From Acidimicrobiia bacterium (GTDB taxonomy: Bacteria > Actinomycetota > Acidimicrobiia > Acidimicrobiales > Poriferisodalaceae): DNA of 10,290 nucleotides. Each line of letters begins with the position of its first letter. Positions within the stretch are counted from its first letter, which is position 1. Shown here one piece after another: positions 5,518-10,290 of this stretch. A model generated the notes under the pieces. That model made no database searches. It was given only the letters and a program-made list of their open reading frames with translations, and had not been told where the DNA came from. Position numbers and translations under genes: made by a program. The stretch spans positions 1 through 10,290 of the forward strand of contig JALSTE010000513.1 in assembly GCA_026983855.1 (NCBI GenBank), given 5' to 3'.

Positions 5518-6765
5518 TCAGAAGGCGAAAAACTCGCCGGCGTCGACGAGGGCGTCGGCCAGGGCGTCGACGTCGGACTCGTCGTTGTAAACGTACAGGG
5601 AGGCCCGGGCGGTGGCACCCACACCCAGCACCCTCATCAGGGGCTTGGCGCAGTGATGCCCGGGCCGGACGCACACGTTGTGCTGATCGAGGACCTGGGA
5701 CAGGTCGTGGGGGTGCACCCCGGCCAGGTCCAGGGAGAGCACCCCGCCCCGGTCGGCGGGCTCGGAGGGTCCGTGGATGGTGAGCCGGTCACCGAGGCGT
5801 TCGGTCAGGGTCCGCAGGGCGTAGGCGGTGAGACTGACCTCGTGGCGTCGGACCCGGTCCATCCCCAGCCCGTCGAGGTACTCGATGGCCGCGGCCAACC
5901 CCACGATCTCGGTGATGGGCGGGGTGCCGGCCTCGAACTTGGCCGGGATGGCGTCGGCCCGGAAACCCTCCTGGGTCACGTCCAGGATCATCCCCCCACC
6001 ACCCAGGAAGGGGGGCATGGCCTCCAGCAGCTCGGTGCGACCCCACAGCACACCCACCCCGGTGGGTCCGAGCATCTTGTGACCGGAGAAGGCGATGAAG
6101 TCGGCGTCCAGGGAGGACACGTCAGTCGGCAGGTGGGGTACGTACTGGCAGGCGTCGAGGGTCACCAGGGCCCCGGCGGCCCGGGCGGCGGCGATCATCG
6201 ACCCGAGGGGGGGGATGGTGCCCAGGACGTTGGACATGGCGGTCACCGACATCATGGCCGCCCCGTCGAGCAGGCGATCGAGGTTGGAGAGGTCGAGGTG
6301 GCCGTCGGGCCGAACCGGGATCCAACGGATCTCGAACCCCTTCTCCGCCGCCAGGATCTGCCAGGGGACGATGTTGGCGTGGTGCTCCATCTGGGTGAGG
6401 ACGACGGCGTCGCCGGGGCCGAGATTGGCCCCTCCCCAGGAACGGGCCACCAGGTTGAGGGCCTCGGTGGCGTTCTTGGTGAAGATGATCTCCTCGGGCC
6501 GGGGGGCCCCGATGAACCCGGCCACCGTCCGGCGGGCGCCCTCCATTCGGTTGGTGGCGGCCTCGGCGATGCGGTACACCCCGCGATGGACGTTGGCGTA
6601 GGTGGTCTCGTAGAACTCCGACATGGCCTCGATGACCTGGCGGGGCTTCTGGGAGGAGGCGGCGGAGTCCAGGAACACCAGGGGCCGTTCGGGATCGCAG
6701 CAACGGTCGAAGATCGGGAAGTCGGCCTTGACCGCCGCCACGTCCAGTTCGGCCGTGGTGGTCAT
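5518..6765 (-). CDS. sufS: SufS, type II cysteine desulfurase
   Basis: A 415-residue PLP enzyme converting L-cysteine to L-alanine and an enzyme-bound persulfide. Family signatures appear in order: FLDSAASSQKP (31-41), VHRGVYRIAEAAT (59-71), FTKNATEALNLVA (95-107), TQMEHHANIVPWQ (124-136) with the PLP-stacking His129, D204 and Q207 in LDACQYVPH, PLP Schiff-base Lys230 in FSGHKMLGPTG, and catalytic Cys372 in VRPGHHCAKPLM, very close to K226 and C364 of Escherichia coli SufS. Length is standard. ATG 6765 overlaps the sufC2 stop as ATGA (6762-6765) with GAGG seven nt upstream. The order sufC2-sufS-sufU with coupling implies one transcript supplying sulfur to cluster assembly. Confidence 0.96.
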   Translation of the reverse strand: MTTTAELDVAAVKADFPIFDRCCDPERPLVFLDSAASSQKPRQVIEAMSEFYETTYANVHRGVYRIAEAATNRMEGARRTVAGFIGAPRPEEIIFTKNATEALNLVARSWGGANLGPGDAVVLTQMEHHANIVPWQILAAEKGFEIRWIPVRPDGHLDLSNLDRLLDGAAMMSVTAMSNVLGTIPPLGSMIAAARAAGALVTLDACQYVPHLPTDVSSLDADFIAFSGHKMLGPTGVGVLWGRTELLEAMPPFLGGGGMILDVTQEGFRADAIPAKFEAGTPPITEIVGLAAAIEYLDGLGMDRVRRHEVSLTAYALRTLTERLGDRLTIHGPSEPADRGGVLSLDLAGVHPHDLSQVLDQHNVCVRPGHHCAKPLMRVLGVGATARASLYVYNDESDVDALADALVDAGEFFAF

Positions 6766-7517
6766 CGCCAGGCCTCGTAGCCCTCGGTCTCCACCCTGGT
6801 GGCCAGCTCGGGACCTCCGCTCTGCACGATTCTCCCGTCGATGAGGATGTGGACCCGGTCGGGTTCGAGTTCGTCGAGCAGCCTCTGGTAGTGGGTGATC
6901 AGCACCACCCCCATTTCGGGTCGCTCGGCCCGAACCTCACGCACCCCCTTGGCGACCACCCTCAGGGCGTCGATGTCGAGGCCGGAATCGGTCTCGTCGA
7001 GGATGGCCAGGTCGGGTTCGAGGATCGCCATCTGGAGGATCTCGTTGCGCTTCTTCTCCCCCCCGGAGAATCCCTCGTTCAGGTAGCGATCGGCGAAGGA
7101 GGGATCCATCTCCAGACGCTCCATCCACTCCATGATCGAGAGTCTCAGCTCCAGCACCGACAGGTCGATGCCCTTGCGGGCCGAGAGGGCCTGGCGCAGG
7201 AAGTTGATGACGCTCACCCCGGGTATCTCCTGGGGGTACTGGAAGGCGAGGAACATGCCGTGCTTGGCTCTCACGTCGGGATCCCAGTCGGTCACGTCGT
7301 CGCCCTTGAAGAGGATGTGACCCTCGGTGACCTCGAACTCGGGACTGCCGAGCAGGGTGCCGGCCAGGGTGGACTTCCCCGACCCGTTGGGACCCATGAC
7401 GGCGTGCAGCTCGCCGGCGCCGACACTCAGGTCGACGCCGTGGAGTATCTCGGCGGCGTCCACGGGGCGAACGTGGAGGTTCTCGACCGCGAACAGGGGG
7501 GAATCGGACTCGGGCAT
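6762..7517 (-). CDS. sufC: SufC, Fe-S assembly ATPase (copy 2)
   Basis: A 251-residue SufC-type ATPase with every motif intact: Walker A GPNGSGKST (42-50), FQYPQEIPG with Q93, signature FSGGEKKRNE (150-159), Walker B LAILDETDSGLDIDAL with D174 and E175, and His209 in LITHYQRLL. The DSGLDIDAL and GGEKKRNEILQMA segments are closer to textbook SufC than those of the copy at 1426-2166. It heads the leftward arm and is coupled to sufS by ATGA. The ATG at 7517 lies six nt after a TAGACT hexamer, so the transcript is probably leaderless, and a short inverted repeat lies just upstream. Whether both SufCs dock with the same SufB/SufD, or this one serves under other iron or redox conditions, cannot be decided from sequence. 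Confidence 0.95.
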   Translation of the reverse strand: MPESDSPLFAVENLHVRPVDAAEILHGVDLSVGAGELHAVMGPNGSGKSTLAGTLLGSPEFEVTEGHILFKGDDVTDWDPDVRAKHGMFLAFQYPQEIPGVSVINFLRQALSARKGIDLSVLELRLSIMEWMERLEMDPSFADRYLNEGFSGGEKKRNEILQMAILEPDLAILDETDSGLDIDALRVVAKGVREVRAERPEMGVVLITHYQRLLDELEPDRVHILIDGRIVQSGGPELATRVETEGYEAWR

Positions 7518-7523
7518 ACCGTC

Positions 7524-7529
7524 AGTCTA
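7524..7529 (-). promoter_or_regulatory. -10 element of sufC2 (leaderless promoter)
   Basis: TAGACT (minus strand, 7529 to 7524) fits the TAnnnT -10 pattern and is followed by only six nt before ATG 7517, which places transcription start at or next to the start codon. The same hexamer stands seven nt before the DtxR-family gene start. No strong -35 is seen. Confidence 0.55.
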
Positions 7530-7534
7530 TTAGC

Positions 7535-7548
7535 ACTACGCCGGTAGT
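7535..7548. promoter_or_regulatory. Inverted repeat ACTAC-N4-GTAGT, candidate operator of sufC2
   Basis: Perfect 5-bp arms (7535-7539 and 7544-7548) separated by GCCG lie immediately upstream of the -10 hexamer, inside the -10/-35 spacer. A repressor bound there would block sufC2-sufS-sufU. The regulator is unknown; no SufR or Rrf2-type gene lies in the window. Confidence 0.45.
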
Positions 7549-7556
7549 AGAAATGT

Positions 7557-7582
7557 CGGACCCCGGATATTTTCGGGGTCCG
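7557..7582 (-). terminator. Hairpin after the MBL-fold gene, weak terminator
   Basis: CGGACCCCG (7557-7565) pairs with CGGGGTCCG (7574-7582) around the 8-nt loop GATATTTT, giving a perfect 9-bp stem 12 nt past the MBL-fold gene stop. On the minus strand the stem is followed by ACATTTCT, only a partial T tract, so termination may be incomplete. It separates the FTR1/MBL transcript from sufC2. Confidence 0.5.
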
Positions 7583-7594
7583 GGGGGGACGCCC

Positions 7595-8203
7595 CTACCA
7601 GCCGCGGTCCACCCACTCCTGGAGATGGGGGGATTCGGCCCCGACGGTCGTGTCGTCACCGTGGCCGGGGAGGACCAGGGTGTCGGGGTCAAAGGGGGCG
7701 AAGATGCGTCGGTCGATGGACTCGATGATGGCCTCGAAGTCCCCCCCGGGGAACTTGGTGGCTCCCGGCCCCCCGGGGAAGAGGGTGTCCCCGCTGAAGA
7801 GCAGGGGGGTGTCCTCCACGTGGAAGCACATCGAGCCCGGGGTGTGCCCGGGGGTGGCGATGGTGTGGAGGCGGAGACGGCCCACGGGGATCACGGTCTC
7901 GTCCTCGAGGATGTAGTCGTAGCTGTCCAGCATCTCGGCGTCGGCGGCGGTGACCCCCACCTCGTATCCCGCATCGCGAACCGCGGGCACCGCCTGGATG
8001 TGGTCCCAGTGCCCGTGGGTCTCCAGCACCGTGCGCACCCCCAGGGTCCGGCACAGTTCGAGCAGCCGGTCGTGTTCGTTGGCGGCGTCGAGGAGCACGG
8101 CGTCCCCCGTCTCCGTGCAGCGGATCACGAACACGTTGTTGTCCACGGGGCCCACGACGATCTTGTGGACCTCGATTCCGGTGTCGGACCAGTGGAGTGT
8201 CAT
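7595..8203 (-). CDS. Metallo-beta-lactamase-fold hydrolase (glyoxalase II-like)
   Basis: A 202-residue soluble enzyme of the MBL superfamily. Metal ligands are visible: THGHWDH (62-68, with H63, H65, D67 and H68), H120 in ATPGHTPGS, D139 in LFSGDTLFPGG, and H181 in VLPGHGDDTT. This is the pattern of glyoxalase II-like thioesterases and persulfide dioxygenases, and the substrate cannot be assigned. The N-terminus is GPVDNNVFVIR, typical of the group. ATG 8203 has no Shine-Dalgarno sequence; instead its start overlaps the stop of a 24-codon mini-ORF (ATGA, 8200-8203) created by a 71-bp tandem duplication of this gene's own 5' end. Before that duplication the gene was presumably coupled directly to the iron permease stop. 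A link to iron transport is positional only. Confidence 0.9.
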   Translation of the reverse strand: MTLHWSDTGIEVHKIVVGPVDNNVFVIRCTETGDAVLLDAANEHDRLLELCRTLGVRTVLETHGHWDHIQAVPAVRDAGYEVGVTAADAEMLDSYDYILEDETVIPVGRLRLHTIATPGHTPGSMCFHVEDTPLLFSGDTLFPGGPGATKFPGGDFEAIIESIDRRIFAPFDPDTLVLPGHGDDTTVGAESPHLQEWVDRGW

Positions 8204-8279
8204 GCGGGGCTGTCCACGGGGCCCACGACGATCTTGTGGACCTCGATTCCGGTGTCGGACCAGTGGAGTGTCATGCGGG
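8140..8279. repeat. 71-bp tandem duplication (two perfect 69-bp copies)
   Basis: Segments 8140-8208 and 8211-8279 are identical over 69 bp, separated by GC at 8209-8210 (offset 71 bp). The unit covers the FTR1 stop/MBL start junction and the first 21 codons of the MBL gene. Perfect identity points to a very recent event, or to an assembly error. Confidence 0.97.
8200..8274 (-). CDS. 24-codon mini-ORF, duplicated N-terminus of the MBL gene
   Basis: The upstream copy of the duplicated segment keeps the MBL start codon (ATG 8272-8274) and its first 21 codons, then reads through the junction as SPA and stops at TGA 8200-8202. The duplication length, 71 bp, is not a multiple of three, which causes the early stop. 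Its ATG overlaps the FTR1 stop (ATGA 8271-8274) and its stop overlaps the true MBL start (ATGA 8200-8203). It may therefore act as a translational relay without a functional peptide. It can be viewed as a tiny pseudogene fragment. Translation is inferred, not shown. Confidence 0.5.
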   Translation of the reverse strand: MTLHWSDTGIEVHKIVVGPVDSPA

Positions 8280-9134
8280 CAGTTTGTCAGCTACCTCGGA
8301 GCCGTGCTCCCCGGTGGTCTTCTCCGAGGGCGATCCCGAGGGCAGGAAGTAGAGCCACAGGATCGGAACCAGGTAGGCGAGGTAGGCGACCACCCGGATC
8401 CTCTCGGGTTCGGGGGACCAGCCGAACAGACCCTGGAGGAAGTCATGGAGCCAACCCTGGGCGAAGGGACCGGAGGTGATCGTCCAGAGGGGGGTGGCGA
8501 TGAGGGAGGCGTCGATGCCCAGGAACTCCCGGAACTCGTGCACTCCCTTGGCGAACAGCCCGGCGGCGAAGAGGATCAGCAGCAGCCCGGTCACGTGGAA
8601 GAACCGCTTGAGATCGACCCTCTCGCTGCCTCGGTAGAAGGCGAGGCCAATCACCGCGGCGATGGCCAGACCGATCACCCCACCCAGGATGACCTCGCCC
8701 CCCGACGACGTGCCGGCCTCGGCTCCGAGGAGGAACAGAACGGTCTCGAAACCCTCCCGGGCCACGGCCACGAAGGCGACCAGACCCAGGGCCCAGGCCG
8801 ACTGGCCCAGGGCGGTGTCGATGCGGCCCCGCAGCTCGCCACCGAGGTTGCGGGAGTTGGCCCTCATCCAGAAGATCATCCAGGTGAGCACGGCGGCGGC
8901 GGAGAAGGCCAGGGTGCCCTCGATGAACTGCTCGGTCTTGCCGACGAACTCGCCGACCGCCAGGTGGAAGGCGACCCCGGTGGCGATGCAGACGGCGGCG
9001 GCGGCGGCGGTGCCGGCCCAAACCGGTCTCAGAGCCCCACCGCGACCGGTCTTGACCAGGTAGGCGATCATCACCGCCAGGACCAGGGCGATCTCCAGGC
9101 CCTCGCGGAGGGTGATCAGTATGCTTGCTCCCAT
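8271..9134 (-). CDS. FTR1-family high-affinity iron permease
   Basis: A 287-residue integral membrane protein of the FTR1/EfeU family (OFeT), with about seven hydrophobic segments. The two hallmark iron-binding motifs are present: REGLE (10-14) in the first helix and REGFE (126-130) in the fourth. SRNLGGELRGRID and FFHVTGLLLILFAAGLFAKGVHEF are also typical. The family normally moves iron across the cytoplasmic membrane, often with EfeO and EfeB, but neither partner is in the window. ATG 9134 precedes MGASILITLREGLE, the expected N-terminus. It has no Shine-Dalgarno sequence, and a -10-like TAACAT six nt upstream suggests a leaderless transcript. The promoter carries two palindromes described separately. 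The stop overlaps the mini-ORF start as ATGA. Being next to a DtxR-family gene suggests control by metal. Confidence 0.93.
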   Translation of the reverse strand: MGASILITLREGLEIALVLAVMIAYLVKTGRGGALRPVWAGTAAAAAVCIATGVAFHLAVGEFVGKTEQFIEGTLAFSAAAVLTWMIFWMRANSRNLGGELRGRIDTALGQSAWALGLVAFVAVAREGFETVLFLLGAEAGTSSGGEVILGGVIGLAIAAVIGLAFYRGSERVDLKRFFHVTGLLLILFAAGLFAKGVHEFREFLGIDASLIATPLWTITSGPFAQGWLHDFLQGLFGWSPEPERIRVVAYLAYLVPILWLYFLPSGSPSEKTTGEHGSEVADKLPA

Positions 9135-9140
9135 GTCTCA

Positions 9141-9170
9141 ATGTTAAGCATGCCTACCACTGAGCATCAA
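9141..9170 (-). promoter_or_regulatory. Promoter of the FTR1 gene
   Basis: On the minus strand TTGATG (9170 to 9165) is followed after 18 nt by TAACAT (9146 to 9141), each four of six to consensus. TAACAT is six nt before ATG 9134, so transcription would start at or beside the start codon. Confidence 0.5.
9142..9159. promoter_or_regulatory. Imperfect palindrome around GCATGC, candidate metal-repressor operator
   Basis: TGTTAAGCATGCCTACCA is symmetric at 14 of 18 positions, with a perfect GCATGC centre and TA at the matching flanks (TAAGCATGCCTA). It covers the -10 region of the FTR1 promoter, ideal for repression. The neighbouring DtxR-family gene is the natural candidate regulator. It does not match the canonical 19-bp DtxR/IdeR box, so assignment is inference. 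Confidence 0.45.
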
Positions 9171-9181
9171 CCCGCATTCAT

Positions 9182-9197
9182 TGTGACTTGGGTCACA
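9182..9197. promoter_or_regulatory. CRP/FNR-type site TGTGA-N6-TCACA
   Basis: TGTGACTTGGGTCACA has perfect TGTGA/TCACA half-sites with a 6-nt spacer, the consensus of CRP, and in actinobacteria of GlxR/Crp-type regulators. It lies 48 nt upstream of the FTR1 start codon, centred about 55 nt from the predicted transcription start. It is inside the 111-bp gap between two genes of the same strand. Confidence 0.55.
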
Positions 9198-9245
9198 GGC
9201 GGCGGTTCGGATGGGGGCAGAGGGGCCGGGCCGGGATCGACCGGA

Positions 9246-9899
9246 TCAGGTGGTGACGAGGATCCGGTGGCTGGCGAAGGGGCCGATCCCCACGGTGTGT
9301 CCCCCCACCTCCACGGTGGTGGCTCCCTCCGGGGAGGTGGCGACCACCCTTCCGGAGTTGCCGGGGGTGAGGCGGTTCTGCTCGAGGAACTCCAGCATCC
9401 CCCGGGTGAACTCCAGTTCCTCGGGGATGCGGCTGACCACGAAGTCCGATTCGGAGGGAACGTCGGCCAGCACCACGGTCTCGGGGGCGACGTACTCCGA
9501 TCCGGGAATCGGGTTGCCGTGGGGGCAGGTGGTGGGATGGCCCAGCTTGGCGAGCATGGCCTGCTCCACCTCGTCGGAGATCACGTGTTCCCACTGTCCG
9601 GCCTCCACATGGGCCTGGGCCCAGCTCAGACCCAGGATGTCGGTGAGGAACCTCTCGGCCAGACGGTGACGACGCACCGTACGCTCGGCTATCTGCTCCC
9701 CCTCCGGGGTGAGGTGGATCCGACCCTTCTCGATGTGGACCAGTCCGTCGGTCTGCAGGCGGCGGATCATCTCCGACACCGCCGGTCGGCTGACGTCGAG
9801 GCGCTCGGCCAGGCGGGCCTGGATGACCTTGACGGAGTCCTCACGCAGCTCGTAGATGGCCTCGGTGTACTCCTCGATCGCCGGGTGGTAGCCCTCCAT
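9246..9899 (-). CDS. DtxR-family metal-dependent transcriptional repressor
   Basis: A 217-residue regulator with the three DtxR domains: winged helix (about 1-65, EEYTEAIYELRED, SRPAVSEMIRRLQTDGLV), metal-binding/dimerisation domain (about 66-140, RRHRLAERFLTDILGL, HVEAGQWEHVISDEVE, CPHGNPIPG) and a C-terminal SH3/FeoA-like domain (about 142-215). Such proteins bind Fe2+ or Mn2+ and repress metal uptake. Aligned to known members, position 10 is Glu (Met10 in DtxR, Asp8 in MntR) and E13 matches MntR Glu11, while H78, E82, H97, E104 and H105 keep other ligand positions. G101 falls where DtxR has Cys102 and MntR has Glu99. Metal specificity is therefore unclear. ATG 9899 is seven nt after a TAGACT hexamer, suggesting leaderless expression. 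It probably controls the downstream FTR1 gene. Confidence 0.93.
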   Translation of the reverse strand: MEGYHPAIEEYTEAIYELREDSVKVIQARLAERLDVSRPAVSEMIRRLQTDGLVHIEKGRIHLTPEGEQIAERTVRRHRLAERFLTDILGLSWAQAHVEAGQWEHVISDEVEQAMLAKLGHPTTCPHGNPIPGSEYVAPETVVLADVPSESDFVVSRIPEELEFTRGMLEFLEQNRLTPGNSGRVVATSPEGATTVEVGGHTVGIGPFASHRILVTT

Positions 9900-9906
9900 G
9901 TCCCGG

Positions 9907-9912
9907 AGTCTA
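9907..9912 (-). promoter_or_regulatory. -10 element of the DtxR-family gene (leaderless promoter)
   Basis: TAGACT (minus strand, 9912 to 9907) is followed by seven nt and then ATG 9899, the usual leaderless spacing. No Shine-Dalgarno sequence is present in between. It is the same hexamer as before sufC2. No convincing -35 was found. Confidence 0.55.
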
Positions 9913-10032
9913 GGTGGCGACCCCGCCTCCCGTACGGGGCACGGGCGGCACCTTGGGGATGGTCGTCCACTCCGACGGTGTCCCCGCGTCCCGTGGGGGG
10001 TGGCCGGATTGACGGTCGGGCCGCGGCCCCGC

Positions 10033-10290
10033 TCAGCCCCCGTACTCGGAGATCACCTCGAATCCCAGTTCGGCGGCCGCCGGTATCTGGGAGGGGGAGA
10101 AGGTGAGATAGCGGACGGGGCGGGGAAGGCGGTCGGCGGCGGCGAGGTGAACGGCGTCCGATATCCCGAGGCTGAAGGTGGAGCCGACCTCCACCGCCCG
10201 GTCCAGGCAGGGGCCGTCCACCGGTACGACGTGGAGGGAATCCCAGGCCGATCGGAACTCGGCCCATAGTTCGGTGAGTTCGTGGGGCCC
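10033..10290 (-). CDS. PIN-domain protein, VapC-like (5' partial)
   Basis: The 85 visible residues up to a TGA at 10033-10035 read as the C-terminal half of a PIN-domain nuclease: TELWAEFRSAWDSLHVVPVD, then a helix leading to GISDAVHLAAADRL with the conserved Asp, and a strand PVRYLTFSPSQIPAAAELGFEVI. VapC toxins and related PIN proteins cleave RNA with a cluster of acidic residues in a Mg2+ site. The fourth acidic position, usually Asp in TFD, is Ser here (TFS), a variation seen in some members. The start and any antitoxin gene lie beyond the right edge. It could equally be a stand-alone PIN protein. It ends 133 nt before the DtxR-family gene start on the same strand. Confidence 0.7.
   Translation of the reverse strand, partial: GPHELTELWAEFRSAWDSLHVVPVDGPCLDRAVEVGSTFSLGISDAVHLAAADRLPRPVRYLTFSPSQIPAAAELGFEVISEYGG

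Noticed and set aside
6148..6156. Cys206 in the SufS segment DACQ, beside the PLP-binding Asp and Gln
   Set aside because: Small residues vary at this position in the family, and all catalytic residues are intact, so it is not strong evidence of altered function.
5653..6780. 375-codon plus-strand open frame opposite sufS
   Set aside because: Shadow frame. The minus strand encodes a complete SufS with PLP lysine and catalytic cysteine.
10018..10029. Palindrome GGGCCGCGGCCC after the PIN gene as a terminator
   Set aside because: No T tract on either strand, and self-complementary G/C strings are expected by chance at this GC content.
7950..10106. 718-codon plus-strand open frame across the MBL, FTR1 and DtxR genes
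   Set aside because: Low-complexity Gly/Asp/Pro-rich translation with no recognisable fold. It crosses three well-supported minus-strand genes and their promoters.
1..10290. Searched by eye for CRISPR repeats, transposase genes, tRNA/rRNA genes and phage genes
   Set aside because: None found. The only sizeable exact repeat is the 69-bp tandem pair, which has two copies with a 2-bp gap and is not a CRISPR or insertion sequence.

Overview
The window is very GC-rich, densely packed DNA with GTG/TTG as well as ATG starts, many 4-nt ATGA start/stop overlaps, and several genes whose -10 hexamer lies only 6-7 nt before the start codon (the leaderless pattern common in Actinomycetota). Gene content (SufD, Rieske ferredoxin, SufC, SufS and SufU; a DivIVA-type coiled-coil protein; a DtxR-family regulator) also fits Actinomycetota. 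Acidimicrobiia or a relative is a plausible guess, but that is inference.

Layout. Positions 1-2166 (+): the 3' end of a Suf iron-sulfur cluster assembly operon: sufD (5' end outside the window), a Rieske [2Fe-2S] protein and a first sufC, joined by ATGA overlaps. Positions 2167-2425: a convergent gap with an intrinsic terminator pointing left, preceded on that strand by three small hairpins. Positions 2426-3721 (-): a 431-residue DivIVA-like protein built largely of 11-residue repeats. Positions 3722-4039: a divergent promoter region. Positions 4040-4495 (+): a Nudix hydrolase, overlapping tail-to-tail with a VanZ-family membrane protein (4452-4982, -). Positions 4979-7517 (-): a second Suf arm, sufC2-sufS-sufU, with VanZ behind it. 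Positions 7595-9134 (-): an FTR1-type iron permease followed by a metallo-beta-lactamase-fold hydrolase. Positions 9246-9899 (-): a DtxR-family metal-dependent repressor. Positions 10033-10290 (-): the C-terminal part of a PIN-domain protein.

How the genes fit together. Most of the window concerns iron. FTR1 would import iron, the DtxR-family protein would sense metal and repress transport, and the Suf proteins would use iron plus cysteine sulfur (SufS to SufU to SufB/SufC/SufD) to build clusters. The Suf genes are split into two converging arms, each with its own intact sufC, instead of one operon.

Most notable observations: (1) a 71-bp tandem duplication at the FTR1/hydrolase junction that copied the hydrolase start region and made a 24-codon mini-ORF, so two ATGA couplings now stand where one probably stood; (2) two sufC paralogues in a split suf locus; (3) three palindromic candidate operators in the promoters of sufC2 and FTR1, one a perfect TGTGA-N6-TCACA; (4) a DtxR-family protein with glycine at a primary metal-ligand position; (5) a possible structured 3' UTR RNA. 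I see no CRISPR array, transposase, tRNA or rRNA, and no convincing wholly new multi-gene system.
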